A DNA stretch of 64,000 bases from Paracoccaceae bacterium (lineage in GTDB: Bacteria; Pseudomonadota; Alphaproteobacteria; Rhodobacterales; Rhodobacteraceae). Position numbers and translations under genes: made by a program. Positions 1 through 9,608 of this stretch are shown piece by piece (within the stretch, counting starts at the first letter, position 1; each line of letters opens with the position of its first letter). The notes under the pieces were generated by a model, which did not search any database, was not told the origin of the DNA, and saw nothing but the letters and a program-made list of their open reading frames with translations. The stretch covers positions 744,001 to 808,000 of the forward strand of contig WKFK01000014.1 in assembly GCA_014872815.1 (NCBI GenBank), in the 5' to 3' direction.

Positions 1-37
1 AATGCACACTGCCTCACTGAGTTTCCTACGCGCTTCA

Positions 38-457
38 TCACGACCAGAAATCATTGCTGTCGATGCCACATTGGTTTCTCGCAAGGCCAACAGTCTTACT
101 GCTCCCTAGGCGAGGTCCCCAGGACCCTGACCGCCCTGTTGCGCCCTGCACTTCCTGCGGTGGCTTAAGCGAAAATTGCGCGGTCTCAGGATTATTGCTC
201 ACGGTTCCAGGGCCGGTCCCACCAACCACATAGACGCGTACGCTGTCAGAAGCCCCTAGCTGCCGACGTGCATAGTCGCCGGCACCACACCAAAAGTTTG
301 CTTCTATTGCATTGGGCCGAACACCAACTTCAAAGACGTCGGCATTGACGGGAATAACCCGAATACCGCCACGCGAAACGAAGCCGCCACTTGACGTATC
401 CATACAAGCACCAAGTGCCGCCGCGCCCAATGACAAGAAGAACCAGTAGCTTTTCAT
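38..457 (-). CDS. Putative lipoprotein, tandem paralogue 1
   Basis: I do not recognise the family. The 139-residue protein starts with a short hydrophobic signal ending in a lipobox-like Leu-Gly-Ala-Cys at residues 15-18, so it is probably a lipoprotein exported to the envelope. The mature part shares a long pattern with its neighbour at 543-965: a Gly-Gly-x-Arg-Val start, Ala-Asp-Val-Phe-Glu-Val, Trp-Cys-Gly-Ala-Gly, a Tyr-Val-Val-Gly strand and Gln-Phe-Ser-Leu-Lys-Pro-Pro. The start was placed at the Met that gives a signal peptide; a much longer open frame upstream would run through the neighbour's coding region and is unlikely. The two genes are clearly a tandem duplication. Function unknown. 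Confidence 0.7.
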   Translation of the reverse strand: MKSYWFFLSLGAAALGACMDTSSGGFVSRGGIRVIPVNADVFEVGVRPNAIEANFWCGAGDYARRQLGASDSVRVYVVGGTGPGTVSNNPETAQFSLKPPQEVQGATGRSGSWGPRLGSSKTVGLARNQCGIDSNDFWS

Positions 458-542
458 ATCACCCTCTCTCAGACCACAATCCGAATACGTCCGGAACTCG
501 AAGCGGTCTTTCCATTTGTTGCATCCAGTCAAAGCAGCGGCC

Positions 543-965
543 TTAGAAACCTCTGCCAAACCGAAGTCTGTCGCAATAATATCGCGCATCGCCCACGAAC
601 TCGTCTTCCCCCAACCGTGGGCCCCAAGTCCCCTTACGGCCAGAAGCACCAGCCGCCTGCCCGGGAGGCTTAAGGGAGAATTGCGCTGCGTCACGGCTCT
701 CGCTCGTGTAGCCAGGCCCAGCCTCACCGACCACATAGATTCTGGCATTAGCCGGGGCTCCCAATGCCTGGCTGGCATAGTTCCCGGCACCGCACCACAG
801 TGCGTTGTACATATTCAAATTGGGTCGTGCTGCGACTTCAAAAACATCCGCGGAAACAGGGTTAACCCGCACGCCACCAGTCGTAACAAATCCAGTGTTT
901 CCACTGCCGGACGTTTCCGAGCAACTGGCTAAAATTGCAAAAGCAAAAGCAGAAATTCGTTTCAT
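543..965 (-). CDS. Putative lipoprotein, tandem paralogue 2
   Basis: This 140-residue protein is a close paralogue of the next gene to the left. It has a basic N-terminus, a hydrophobic stretch and a lipobox-like Leu-Ala-Ser-Cys at residues 12-15, pointing to lipid modification and anchoring in the envelope. Shared blocks with the paralogue are Val-Ser-Ala-Asp-Val-Phe-Glu-Val, Leu-Trp-Cys-Gly-Ala-Gly, a Tyr-Val-Val-Gly strand, Ala-Gln-Phe-Ser-Leu-Lys-Pro-Pro and Trp-Gly-Pro-Arg-Leu-Gly. Two conserved cysteines (in the WCGAG block and near the C-terminus) could form a disulfide in the periplasm. The 85-base gap to the paralogue leaves room for a ribosome binding site. Role unknown; the duplication is the most informative fact. 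Confidence 0.75.
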   Translation of the reverse strand: MKRISAFAFAILASCSETSGSGNTGFVTTGGVRVNPVSADVFEVAARPNLNMYNALWCGAGNYASQALGAPANARIYVVGEAGPGYTSESRDAAQFSLKPPGQAAGASGRKGTWGPRLGEDEFVGDARYYCDRLRFGRGF

Positions 966-1034
966 GGCTATCTCTTAATGCGATATCCACCAAAAACAGC
1001 AGACAATCCCAGCTTACTCTTTGAATTCCCATAA

Positions 1035-1058
1035 GGAAAGAGCGCCCAATGGACGCTC
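1035..1058 (-). terminator. Likely terminator after the hlyU-like gene
   Basis: A 5-bp stem GAGCG/CGCTC (1040-1044 with 1054-1058) has a nine-base loop. On the minus strand it is followed by CTTTCCTTAT. It sits about 50 bases downstream of the hlyU-like stop codon, at the end of the leftward dnaG-rpoD-hlyU run. The stem is short, so this is a moderate call. Confidence 0.4.
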
Positions 1059-1106
1059 CCTGACACTCTTGCCAACAGTGTTCGACGATTTTAGTAGACA
1101 CAATGA

Positions 1107-1391
1107 TCAGAAGATCATGTCTCCCATTTGATCAATCATCTGTTTTGCCTTGCCAATTGAGGCTTCAACCGCTTCGTTTTGATCTCGCAGAACATCCGCG
1201 CGGATCAGCGTATGGCTCTTGGCCTCGCCGTTCACGTTTCCGTCAATACGAGCCGAGATGCGGAACTGTCCACCTTCAGCAATTGGACAAGGGGTGATTT
1301 GATACCCCTTGTACTCAACCGGTTGCTCCGTTTTTTCAGCAGCCGCGCCTTGATCAGCGCCGCCACCAAAGAACTTCTTCAGAAACGACAT
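1107..1391 (-). CDS. HlyU-family protein
   Basis: A 94-residue protein with the shape of the HlyU family: a lysine/glycine-rich N-terminus (Phe-Phe-Gly-Gly-Gly), then a compact domain with Tyr-Lys-Gly-Tyr-x-Ile, Gly-Gly-Gln-Phe-Arg-Ile-Ser-Ala and a C-terminal helix containing Lys-Gln-Met-Ile-Asp. In Vibrio, HlyU activates haemolysin genes; in Roseobacter-group bacteria the homologue is a short conserved protein whose target is unknown. It begins three bases after the rpoD stop codon, so it is very probably co-transcribed with rpoD and dnaG. There is no signal peptide, so it should be cytoplasmic. The family call is fairly sure; the regulatory role is inference. Confidence 0.7.
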   Translation of the reverse strand: MSFLKKFFGGGADQGAAAEKTEQPVEYKGYQITPCPIAEGGQFRISARIDGNVNGEAKSHTLIRADVLRDQNEAVEASIGKAKQMIDQMGDMIF

Positions 1392-1394
1392 GGC

Positions 1395-3386
1395 TTACTG
1401 ATCCAGGAAGCTGCGCAGTTTGCGCGAACGGCTTGGATGCTTCAGCTTGCGCAACGCCTTAGCCTCGATCTGACGGATACGTTCACGTGTCACGCTGAAC
1501 TGCTGGCCCACTTCCTCAAGTGTGTGGTCGGTGTTCATGCCGATGCCAAAGCGCATCCGCAGAACCCGCTCCTCACGCGGGGTGAGGCTTGCAAGTACGC
1601 GGGTGGTGGTCTCCTTAAGGTTTTCCTGAATGGCGCTGTCCAGCGGCAGCACAGCATTCTTGTCCTCGATGAAATCACCCAGCTGGCTGTCTTCCTCATC
1701 CCCAATCGGGGTTTCCAGAGAGATCGGCTCCTTGGCGATTTTCATCACCTTGCGCACCTTCTCCAGCGGCATCTGCAGCTTCTCCGCCAGTTCTTCCGGC
1801 GTCGGCTCGCGGCCAATTTCATGCAGCATCTGACGCGAGGTCCGCACCAGCTTGTTGATCGTTTCGATCATATGCACAGGAATACGGATGGTGCGGGCTT
1901 GGTCGGCAATCGAACGGGTGATCGCCTGACGGATCCACCAAGTCGCATAGGTCGAGAACTTATAGCCGCGACGGTATTCAAACTTGTCCACCGCCTTCAT
2001 CAGGCCGATGTTACCTTCCTGAATAAGATCAAGGAATTGCAGGCCACGGTTGGTGTATTTCTTGGCAATCGAGATCACCAGACGCAGGTTGGCCTCAACC
2101 ATTTCCTTCTTGGCCTGACGTGCCTCTTTTTCACCCTTTTGAACCTGCTGTACGATGCGGCGGAATTCCGGGATGTCCAAACCAACGTACTGGCCCACTT
2201 GCGCCATGTCGTTGCGCAGCTCGGTCACCTTGTCGACGGAGCGCTCCATGAACATCTGCCAGCCACGACCGGACTTCTCGGACATATCATCAAGCCAGTT
2301 CGGGTCCAGTTCGCGCCCGCGGTACGCATCGATGAACTCACGACGGTTGATGCGGGCCTGGTCGGCCAGTTTCACCATGGAACTGTCAATCTGCATCACG
2401 CGGCGGTTGATGCCGTACAGCTGGTCAATCAGCGCTTCGATACGGTTGTTGTGCAGATGAAGCTCGTTCACCAGTTCCACAATCTCAGAGCGCAGCTTCT
2501 GATACGTCGCCTCATCCCCTTCAGAGAAGGAGCCATCTTCATTCAGCGTAGCCGAGATACGCGCATCCTGCATATCCGAAAGCATCGCAAAGTCGCGTGC
2601 GATGATGTCGAGCGTTTCCAGAACCCGCGGCTTTAGCGCAGCTTCCATCGCGGCCAGCGACATGTTGGCCTGCTCGTCTTCATCATCGTCATCGTCTTTG
2701 GCAATTGGGTTGCCGTCCGCGTCAAGCTCCTGTTCGGTTTCTTTTTTAGGCGCAGAGGTCACGTTGGCCGCTTCGGCCACCGGGGTTTCTTCGCCCTCTT
2801 CGTCACCGTCCTCGCCCATCTGGTTGCCAAACGTGGTTTCCAGATCGATTACGTCGCGCAGCAGAATGTCTTCAGACAGAAGTTCGTCACGCCAAATCGT
2901 GATCGCTTGGAAGGTCAGCGGGCTTTCGCACAGACCGGCGATCATGGTGTTGCGACCGGCCTCGATACGCTTGGCAATCGCAATCTCGCCCTCACGGCTC
3001 AGAAGCTCAACAGAGCCCATCTCGCGCAGATACATGCGCACAGGGTCATCGGTGCGGTCGAGTTTTTCGTTGTTGCCGGAAGCAACCGCCACACCACGGT
3101 TGGCTGAAGACGTGTCCACAACCGCGGTGGATTTTGCCTCTTCTTCTTCAGCCTCTTCGTCTTCAATGATGTTGATGCCCATTTCGGACAGCATCGACAT
3201 CACGTCTTCGATTTGCTCGGAACTCACCTGATCGGGCGGCAGAACCTGGTTCAGCTGATCGTAGGTGATGTAGCCCTTCTCGCGAGCCTCAGCGATCATT
3301 TTCTTGACGGCGGCTTGGCTCATATCGAGCGAGATTTCGGCGTCCTGATCGGCGGGCTTCTGGTCGTCGTTGTCCTTGGCGGCCAT
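1395..3386 (-). CDS. rpoD: RNA polymerase primary sigma factor RpoD (sigma-70)
   Basis: The 663-residue protein is the housekeeping sigma factor, which directs core RNA polymerase to most promoters. It shows an acidic N-terminal region 1.1, a long acidic non-conserved region (Asp/Glu-rich near residues 210-250), region 2 with the -10-reading helix containing [10 protein letters not shown], region 3, and a C-terminal region 4 with Thr-Arg-Glu-Arg-Ile-Arg-Gln-Ile-Glu for -35 recognition. The start at 3386 was chosen because an AGGAG lies eight bases upstream and the protein then begins Met-Ala-Ala-Lys; a frame extension upstream is possible but lacks such a site. It lies downstream of dnaG, the usual alphaproteobacterial arrangement. 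Confidence 0.97.
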   Translation of the reverse strand: MAAKDNDDQKPADQDAEISLDMSQAAVKKMIAEAREKGYITYDQLNQVLPPDQVSSEQIEDVMSMLSEMGINIIEDEEAEEEEAKSTAVVDTSSANRGVAVASGNNEKLDRTDDPVRMYLREMGSVELLSREGEIAIAKRIEAGRNTMIAGLCESPLTFQAITIWRDELLSEDILLRDVIDLETTFGNQMGEDGDEEGEETPVAEAANVTSAPKKETEQELDADGNPIAKDDDDDEDEQANMSLAAMEAALKPRVLETLDIIARDFAMLSDMQDARISATLNEDGSFSEGDEATYQKLRSEIVELVNELHLHNNRIEALIDQLYGINRRVMQIDSSMVKLADQARINRREFIDAYRGRELDPNWLDDMSEKSGRGWQMFMERSVDKVTELRNDMAQVGQYVGLDIPEFRRIVQQVQKGEKEARQAKKEMVEANLRLVISIAKKYTNRGLQFLDLIQEGNIGLMKAVDKFEYRRGYKFSTYATWWIRQAITRSIADQARTIRIPVHMIETINKLVRTSRQMLHEIGREPTPEELAEKLQMPLEKVRKVMKIAKEPISLETPIGDEEDSQLGDFIEDKNAVLPLDSAIQENLKETTTRVLASLTPREERVLRMRFGIGMNTDHTLEEVGQQFSVTRERIRQIEAKALRKLKHPSRSRKLRSFLDQ

Positions 3387-3514
3387 TAAGTGCTCCTGCA
3401 AGTTCGGGCTGAAGGTGATTCGCTGGCTCCGAATCAACCCTGCAATAGGGTGATTCGCAACCCCACCGCGCCCGTTTTCTTCATGTGTTGCTTACAAGGC
3501 TGCGCCTTGGGGCC

Positions 3515-5482
3515 TTACCCCCGGCGTGGCGGTCTCCCGCCCCTTGTAAAATCGATCATATCTCGCAGCGCATCCAACGCTGCGCGTTCATCCTTGTCAA
3601 TTGGCGCCCCATTGTCGCCAATAGCAAATTCGCCCCCGCCTTCATCGTCGAGGCCGGTTTGCATTGCCTTGTTTCGCGCCTCTGCGGCCTGGCCCAACCG
3701 CCAGGTCATTGCCTCATCAGCCACACTCATGAGGTCTTCTTCCGCTTCGGCGATTTCTTCGTTCAAGCCCCGCACGGTTTTGAGCTTTGCGAGCTCTTCG
3801 GTCAGCGTCATGCGCGCAAGCGCCAGATCGCCGGGTTTGCGTACGGCGGGGGTGATGGCGACATGGGGTTGGCGCAGCAGGTTTTCAACCATCTCTGGCC
3901 CCAAAGCCATTTCCACATTGCTGCGCGGGTCCGGCGTGTTGGCATAGCGCAGCAAAACATCGCGCAGATAGGCGTTGTCCTGATCCAGACACTCCATGCT
4001 TTCGATCTCATACTCGAAATCATCCAGCAGCTCGGGATTGACCAAGGCCACAGCCAACACCACGGCCTCACGCACGCGCATCTCCACCGGGCCTTCACTC
4101 GCGGCCAGCATCGAAGATTTCGTGTGAACTTGCACAGCAGGCTGCGCATTCCACTTGCCACGCCGCCTGCCGGAGAAGCCACCGCCCCCGCCCCGTTGCG
4201 GCCGGAACAATTGGTAGCGCAGCTCTTTTATGGCCTCACCATAGTGGCTGCGAATAGATGGGTCTTGGATCAGCTTGATTTTCTGTTTCAGAAGCTTATC
4301 GAGCGCGGCCCGACGTTCTGGACTGTCGAAAACCTTGCCCTCAATCTCTCGTTGCCACAGCAGGTTCACCATCGGCATCGCAGCATCGAGCACTTTCTGA
4401 ACCGCCCCTGCACCTTTGGCCTTAATCAGGTCGTCTGGGTCTTGACCCTCAGGCATAATTGCAAAGCGCAGCGATTTTCCAGCCTCAAGAAGGGGCAACG
4501 CCAAATCCACTACGCGCATCGCGGCCCGCAATCCGGCCTTGTCGCCATCAAGCGCGATGATCGGCTCATCTGAAATGCGCCACAGCAACTGCAACTGGTT
4601 TTCCGTGACCGCCGTACCCAATGGGGCCACCGAAGCGCCAAATCCGGCCTCACAGAGCGCAATCACATCCATGTAGCCTTCTGCCACAATCAATGGCTGG
4701 CCTTTACCCGCCGCCTCTCGCGCAGGGGCGTGATTGTACAGGCTGCGCCCCTTATCAAACAGCTCGGTCTCCGGACTATTAAGATATTTGGCATTGTCAT
4801 TGGGGTCCATCGCGCGACCGCCAAAGGCAATACACTTGCCGCGCGCATCCCGGATCGGAAACATGATGCGGTTGCGGAACGTGTCATAAGGCTTACCGCC
4901 CTTGTTGGACGGCTTTGCCAGCCCAGCGCCCAAGATCAGGTCAGGCGCCACACCTTTGCCGGTCAGCGCATCCCAGAGGCCCTGCCACCCCTCCGGCGCA
5001 AACCCAATGTCAAACCGATCCCGCGTTTCCTGCGCCATGCCGCGCTTGTCCAGATAAGCACGCGCTTCCGCACCAGCCCCGGCATTCAGCATCAGCCGGA
5101 AATGCTGCACAGCCATTTCCATGACCTCGGTCAGCTGCGTGCGCCGATCGGCCTTTTGCTGCGCTTGTGGATCGCGTTTAGGCATGGTCATCCCAGCCTC
5201 TTCGGCCAGAATCTCCACCGCCTCCATGAAACCGACATTCTCGGTTTCAGTCACAAATTTGATTGCATCCCCTTTGGCCTGACACCCAAAGCAATAGTAA
5301 TAGCCCTTGCGATCATCCACATGAAAAGACGCAGTTTTTTCATGGTGAAACGGGCACGGTGACCACATGTCCCCCTTGCCTTGATTGGACTTACGCGGAT
5401 CCCACATGACTTTGCGCCCCACCACGTCAACAATGGAGGTACGGCTACGAAGCTCATCTAGAAATCCGGGTGGTAGGGACAT
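3515..5482 (-). CDS. dnaG: DNA primase DnaG
   Basis: A 655-residue primase that makes RNA primers for chromosome replication. The N-terminal CHC2 zinc ribbon is visible, with ligands Cys43, His46, Cys64 and Cys67. The catalytic core follows, with the Toprim glutamate motif (Val-Ala-Glu-Gly-Tyr-Met-Asp-Val) and a downstream Asp-Gly-Asp-Lys-Ala-Gly motif for metal binding. The C-terminal third is the helicase-interaction region and contains a short glycine-rich linker near residue 430. It is followed after 128 bases by rpoD and preceded by a small periplasmic gene only 15 bases away. The adjacency suggests read-through, although dnaG is rarely functionally linked to the upstream genes. Confidence 0.97.
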   Translation of the reverse strand: MSLPPGFLDELRSRTSIVDVVGRKVMWDPRKSNQGKGDMWSPCPFHHEKTASFHVDDRKGYYYCFGCQAKGDAIKFVTETENVGFMEAVEILAEEAGMTMPKRDPQAQQKADRRTQLTEVMEMAVQHFRLMLNAGAGAEARAYLDKRGMAQETRDRFDIGFAPEGWQGLWDALTGKGVAPDLILGAGLAKPSNKGGKPYDTFRNRIMFPIRDARGKCIAFGGRAMDPNDNAKYLNSPETELFDKGRSLYNHAPAREAAGKGQPLIVAEGYMDVIALCEAGFGASVAPLGTAVTENQLQLLWRISDEPIIALDGDKAGLRAAMRVVDLALPLLEAGKSLRFAIMPEGQDPDDLIKAKGAGAVQKVLDAAMPMVNLLWQREIEGKVFDSPERRAALDKLLKQKIKLIQDPSIRSHYGEAIKELRYQLFRPQRGGGGGFSGRRRGKWNAQPAVQVHTKSSMLAASEGPVEMRVREAVVLAVALVNPELLDDFEYEIESMECLDQDNAYLRDVLLRYANTPDPRSNVEMALGPEMVENLLRQPHVAITPAVRKPGDLALARMTLTEELAKLKTVRGLNEEIAEAEEDLMSVADEAMTWRLGQAAEARNKAMQTGLDDEGGGEFAIGDNGAPIDKDERAALDALRDMIDFTRGGRPPRRG

Positions 5483-5497
5483 GGCTATCCGATCAGG

Positions 5498-5836
5498 TCA
5501 GTTTGAAGCGGACTTCTGCATTTCCTGAATTTGGTCCCAATTGTCCAGACACTGTTGCTCAACTTGTGCGCCCAGATCGATCTTTTTCAGGTCACGCTTT
5601 TTGGCGCCATAGACAACTGGCGCAAAATGCGTGATCGCCGCGTTGTAGTTCTCGGGCCATGTCGGCTCATTGGCGAGCAGATACTCTTCCAGGTCCTTGG
5701 CTTTGACGCGATCCAACCGCGCGTCCTGAATGGCCTTAATCACCTGCCCTTGGTATTTGCAGGTCTCCTCTTTGCCATCAGCCGCATAGGCTGCTGCGCT
5801 GCTCAGCATCAGCGCCACGAGAGTATATCGGACCAT
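5498..5836 (-). CDS. Small periplasmic protein of unknown function
   Basis: The 112-residue protein has a clear signal peptide (Met-Val-Arg-Tyr, hydrophobic core, cleavage near Ala-Tyr-Ala-Ala-Asp) and a mature domain with two cysteines, one near the mature N-terminus and one near the C-terminus. The mature part is mostly helical and charged. The start at 5836 was chosen because it makes the signal peptide, and an AGGAGGC lies a few bases upstream; the longer frame upstream would overlap the end of soxG. It lies between the sarcosine oxidase genes and dnaG, all in the same direction. I do not recognise the family. Confidence 0.75.
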   Translation of the reverse strand: MVRYTLVALMLSSAAAYAADGKEETCKYQGQVIKAIQDARLDRVKAKDLEEYLLANEPTWPENYNAAITHFAPVVYGAKKRDLKKIDLGAQVEQQCLDNWDQIQEMQKSASN

Positions 5837-5870
5837 CAAAGCCTCCTGAATCACTTTTGACCTACAGAGA

Positions 5871-6416
5871 CTACCCCCGTGCCGCGACGCTTTCCATGGC
5901 CCTTTGCAAATCGTGAACAAGTGTCTTTGCCATAGAACGAAACGCTATGATCTGAAACGCCTGCTCCCCAACGCGGGTGATTGATACAGTCATGTGCCCA
6001 AGCATAGTCCGCGCTGTGTGTCCCCGCTTGAAGGTCGCTGCACGCAGATCGACAGGCACAAGCCGTGCCAACACAGCTTCCGCACCATCGCCTTCCAGCT
6101 TTATAACCGCCCAGGCGTCACTCTGATCCACGACGCTCGCCTCGTTTAAAAGGCTGCTGTCCGGCGTTACCCCTACGAGCATCGCTTGGTCCCGTCCAAA
6201 CCAAATGGCGCGCGCAGCTTGCGTGCCCGTCGCCCTGTTCGGCTTTGGCATCGCCACCCCATGAACAGACTTCAACACCTCGGAGCACGCCTCAAGCCGC
6301 CCCTTGCGCGCTGTCAACATCGTCAGGCTCGCTGGCAGGTCTTCGGTCAGCGACACATCGCCAACGCTGATCGGCAACAGTCCCTCACAAGGCGTTTTCG
6401 CAACCAACTCAACCAC
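5871..6416 (-). CDS. soxG: Sarcosine oxidase gamma subunit
   Basis: This is the last gene of the sarcosine oxidase operon. The gamma subunit is a small GcvT-like subunit of the heterotetrameric enzyme that demethylates sarcosine to glycine, with formaldehyde or methylene-tetrahydrofolate and hydrogen peroxide as the other products. A GTG start at 6416 is preferred: GGAGG lies eight bases upstream and the protein then begins Val-Glu-Leu-Val-Ala-Lys-Thr-Pro. That start overlaps the last eight bases of soxA, typical of translational coupling. An alternative GTG at 6464 would add 16 residues but has no good ribosome binding site. The protein is 181 residues, normal for the family. Confidence 0.88.
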   Translation of the reverse strand: MVELVAKTPCEGLLPISVGDVSLTEDLPASLTMLTARKGRLEACSEVLKSVHGVAMPKPNRATGTQAARAIWFGRDQAMLVGVTPDSSLLNEASVVDQSDAWAVIKLEGDGAEAVLARLVPVDLRAATFKRGHTARTMLGHMTVSITRVGEQAFQIIAFRSMAKTLVHDLQRAMESVAARG

Positions 6417-9339
6417 GCATCCGCCCTCCGTCCGGATCAAAGAACACCGGATCACAAACTTCACAGCGCGCGGTCACGCCCCTTAAGTGATCCACCATCA
6501 TCACCTGTTCTCCATGCCGCGCCCTGCCATTGCGCAAAAACGCCAACCCTAAGAAACTTTCCAAAGTCGGCGAGAACCCAACCGAGGTGGTATAGCCCTG
6601 CCCATTCTCCCGTACTGGCTCTGCGTCCACCTCATACAAATGCGCACCCGCAGTCAGCTGTTTCACCGCACCAACAGGCTTTAACCCCACCAACTGCTCC
6701 CGTTCGTCACCATAAAGCCCCGGGCGCTCGCTCATGGTTTTGCCAATGCAGTCTTTCTTGGGGCTCACCATACGCTCCATGCCAATGTCAAAGGCTGTTG
6801 TGCGCCCGTGAACTTCTGAATGCGTGATCAAGCCCTTCTCAATGCGCAGCACATTGAGCGCCTCCATACCATAGGCCCCACCGCCCAGCGCCGCGGCCTT
6901 TTCCACAAGTGCGTGATACAAGCTTTCACCGTAGCGCGCAGGCACGGCGATCTCATAGGCGTGCTCGCCACTAAACGAAATGCGGAACAACCGCCCAGAG
7001 ACGCCCCCAACGGTAATCTCGCCACAGCCCATGAACGGGAACCGCGCGTTGTCGATCTCCTCATCGACCAGCTGAGCCAACAATTCGCGCGACTTCGGCC
7101 CCGCCACCGCAAACTGCGCCCATTGCTCTGTCGCGGACACCATGGACACATCCAGATCCGGGCGCAGGCATTGATGCACATACTCAAGGTGGCGCATCAC
7201 CGGCCCGGCCCCCGCTGTCGTGGTGGTCATGAGGTAATGCTCTTCGCCCAAACGCGCGGTGGTGCCATCATCCATTACCATGCCATCTTCGCGCAGCATC
7301 AGACCGTAGCGCACCTTGCCTACCTTCAGCGTGCTGAAGGTGTTGGTGTAGACAAAGTCCAACAACGCCCCGGCATCCGGTCCTTGAATGTCGATCTTGC
7401 CCAAGGTGGACACATCACAGACCCCAACCGCATTGCGCACCATGAGCACTTCGCGGTCACAGCTTTGGCGCCATTTGGTTTCACCTGCCTTTGGGTAAAA
7501 GCTTGGCCGATACCACAACCCCGCCTCCACCATCGGGGCACCATCCGTTACGCTGGCCTCATGGCTGGTCGTAAATCGCTCCGGCGCAAAGCCAATCCCT
7601 TGTCCACCAGCCCCCATGGCCGCAATGCTCACCGGTACAAACGGTGGGCGGAATGTCGTTGTGCCCGTCTCCGGTATTCCCCGCCCCGTCGCATCCGCCA
7701 AGACCGCCAGCGCGCCCATGTTGGAGTTCTTTCCCTGATCCGGCGCCATGCCTTGTGTGGTGTAGCGTTTCATATGCTCCACAGAGCGGAAGTTCTCTGT
7801 CGCCGCCTGCTTCACGTCCTTCACGGTCACATCATTCTGGAAATCCAACCACGCGCGCCCGCGCCCAGCCACTGCCCAAAGCGGCTCCATGTTGTAAGGC
7901 GCATCCTCCGCTGACGGCAGGTCCGCAAACCCAACCTCAAAGCCGAGCGCTTCAACAGCTTCTTTTGCTTTCTCAGCACCTTCTTTCAACGCGCCAAGAG
8001 TAGAGAATGTCCCATTGCAAGCCCCCGCCGTGGTCATGCCGGGCACCATGCCCTCCACCGGGCCAAAACTCTGAATATCCTCGCGCCATTCCGGACGCCC
8101 ATTCATGTGACACGTCAGATGCACCGATGGGTTCCACCCGCCGGAGACCGCTAGGCAATCGGTGCCAAGCTTCTCTTCTCCACTGACCGTTCGGTAGGAC
8201 ACGCTTTCCAGCGCCTTGCGCCCTCCGGTGTCACAAACCTCCGCCCCACGGATCACCGGATAGCCTTGCCCATCTGGCCCATCTTTCCGGCTGTCCAACA
8301 CGGCGGTCACATGCACGCCCGCAGCCTTCAAGTCCCGCGCCGTGCGATGGCCGTCATCGTTGTTGGTAAACACGGTCACTGCCCGCCCCGGCGCAACACC
8401 ATAGCGGTGCAAGTAGGTCCGCACTGCGGCTGCACCCATAATCCCGGGCCGGTCGTTGTTCTTAAACGCGATGGGCCGTTCAATGGCACCGGCACAGAGG
8501 ATCGTGCGCTTTGCAACAATGCGCCGAAAACACTCCAAAGGCCGGCCACTTGCATCGCTCAGATGATGGCTCACCCGCTCCAGTGCGCCATAGGTGCCCT
8601 GATCATACGCGCCAGTGACAGTGGTGCGCGGCATCAGCCGCACGTTCGGCATTGCTGCCAATTCGTCCACGACATCCGCCGCCCATTCCGACGCCGGAAT
8701 ACCATCAATCTCTTCGCGCTCACCGTTCAGACGCCCGCCAAGCACGCTGTCTTCATCGGCCAGAAGCACGTCCGCCCCGGCCCGCGCCGCCGTCAACGCC
8801 GCCATGAGACCCGCAGGCCCCGCGCCAATCACCAGCACATCGCAGAAAGCAAAAGCCTTTTCATAAAGATCTTCGTTATGTTCCCCTGACAGCGCACCAA
8901 GACCGGCCGAGCGACGGATGATAGGTTCATACACTCGCTCCCAAAACGCCTTGGGCCACATGAAGGTCTTGTAATAAAACCCTGCGCCAAGAAACGGCGC
9001 CGCCAAATCGTTGATCGCCAGCAGATCCACATCTAGGCTTGGCCACCGGTTCTGGCTGCGCACCTCCAAACCGTCGTAGATTTCCTGCACCGTCGCCCGC
9101 ACGTTGGGGTCCTGCTTCGCCCCGCGCCCAACCGTGACCAAGGCACTGGCTTCCTCTGAGCCTGCCCCCATCACGCCCCGCGGGCGGTGATACTTAAACG
9201 AGCGCGCCACCAGCTTGATATCATTGGCCAGCAAAGCGGAGGCCACCGTGTCCCCAGCAAAGCCTTGCACTGTGTGTCCATCAAACGTGAAGCTGACCGG
9301 GTGCTTCCGGTCCACCTGCCCTTTGCCTGCAACCCTCAT
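6409..9339 (-). CDS. soxA: Sarcosine oxidase alpha subunit
   Basis: The 976-residue alpha subunit binds NAD+ and tetrahydrofolate in heterotetrameric sarcosine oxidase. Order of domains: an N-terminal ferredoxin-like region (about 1-100), a Rossmann dinucleotide-binding domain starting at Val-Leu-Val-Ile-Gly-Ala-Gly-Pro-Ala-Gly near residue 167, a second nucleotide-binding half, and a C-terminal aminomethyltransferase (GcvT-type) folate domain from about residue 600. Length matches the family. The stop overlaps soxG by eight bases and the start overlaps the soxD stop by four, so soxD-soxA-soxG are translationally coupled. No catalytic loss is seen. Confidence 0.96.
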   Translation of the reverse strand: MRVAGKGQVDRKHPVSFTFDGHTVQGFAGDTVASALLANDIKLVARSFKYHRPRGVMGAGSEEASALVTVGRGAKQDPNVRATVQEIYDGLEVRSQNRWPSLDVDLLAINDLAAPFLGAGFYYKTFMWPKAFWERVYEPIIRRSAGLGALSGEHNEDLYEKAFAFCDVLVIGAGPAGLMAALTAARAGADVLLADEDSVLGGRLNGEREEIDGIPASEWAADVVDELAAMPNVRLMPRTTVTGAYDQGTYGALERVSHHLSDASGRPLECFRRIVAKRTILCAGAIERPIAFKNNDRPGIMGAAAVRTYLHRYGVAPGRAVTVFTNNDDGHRTARDLKAAGVHVTAVLDSRKDGPDGQGYPVIRGAEVCDTGGRKALESVSYRTVSGEEKLGTDCLAVSGGWNPSVHLTCHMNGRPEWREDIQSFGPVEGMVPGMTTAGACNGTFSTLGALKEGAEKAKEAVEALGFEVGFADLPSAEDAPYNMEPLWAVAGRGRAWLDFQNDVTVKDVKQAATENFRSVEHMKRYTTQGMAPDQGKNSNMGALAVLADATGRGIPETGTTTFRPPFVPVSIAAMGAGGQGIGFAPERFTTSHEASVTDGAPMVEAGLWYRPSFYPKAGETKWRQSCDREVLMVRNAVGVCDVSTLGKIDIQGPDAGALLDFVYTNTFSTLKVGKVRYGLMLREDGMVMDDGTTARLGEEHYLMTTTTAGAGPVMRHLEYVHQCLRPDLDVSMVSATEQWAQFAVAGPKSRELLAQLVDEEIDNARFPFMGCGEITVGGVSGRLFRISFSGEHAYEIAVPARYGESLYHALVEKAAALGGGAYGMEALNVLRIEKGLITHSEVHGRTTAFDIGMERMVSPKKDCIGKTMSERPGLYGDEREQLVGLKPVGAVKQLTAGAHLYEVDAEPVRENGQGYTTSVGFSPTLESFLGLAFLRNGRARHGEQVMMVDHLRGVTARCEVCDPVFFDPDGGRMRG

Positions 9340-9608
9340 GCGCTGGCCCCCTTCACGTCTGACGCCAGCTCAGTTGCGAGCACCTCATGGGTCAGCGTGT
9401 TGCGCGTCACCACAATCCAGGCGCCGCATCCACCTTCGTGATACCAAAGGTCGCGCGTCACCCCTGCCGGGTTGTCGCGATTATGCAGATACTCATCCCA
9501 TTCAACGTCGCTCGCCTCCGGATCGGGCCGGTTCAAAGCCCCCGCATCGCCCAGATAGTAAAACTCGCGCCGATCACGTTCACCGCAGTACGGACAGGTC
9601 AGCCTCAT
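9336..9608 (-). CDS. soxD: Sarcosine oxidase delta subunit
   Basis: A 90-residue zinc-binding subunit of heterotetrameric sarcosine oxidase. The expected zinc ligands are visible: Cys5 and Cys8 in Cys-Pro-Tyr-Cys-Gly, then His57 and Cys61 in Trp-Tyr-His-Glu-Gly-Gly-Cys-Gly-Ala-Trp. Size and motif order are normal for the family. Its start codon overlaps the stop of the preceding unknown gene as ATGA, and its own stop overlaps the soxA start by four bases. The subunit has no catalysis of its own and is needed for assembly of the complex. Confidence 0.94.
   Translation of the reverse strand: MRLTCPYCGERDRREFYYLGDAGALNRPDPEASDVEWDEYLHNRDNPAGVTRDLWYHEGGCGAWIVVTRNTLTHEVLATELASDVKGASA

Noticed and set aside
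1179..2636. A 485-codon frame on the plus strand opposite rpoD
   Set aside because: It is a mirror of the rpoD coding strand; the translation is His/Leu-rich and has no domain. High G+C genes often leave such open antisense frames.
6820..7914. A 364-codon plus-strand frame opposite soxA
   Set aside because: Antisense shadow of the conserved soxA gene, with Arg/His-rich low-information sequence.
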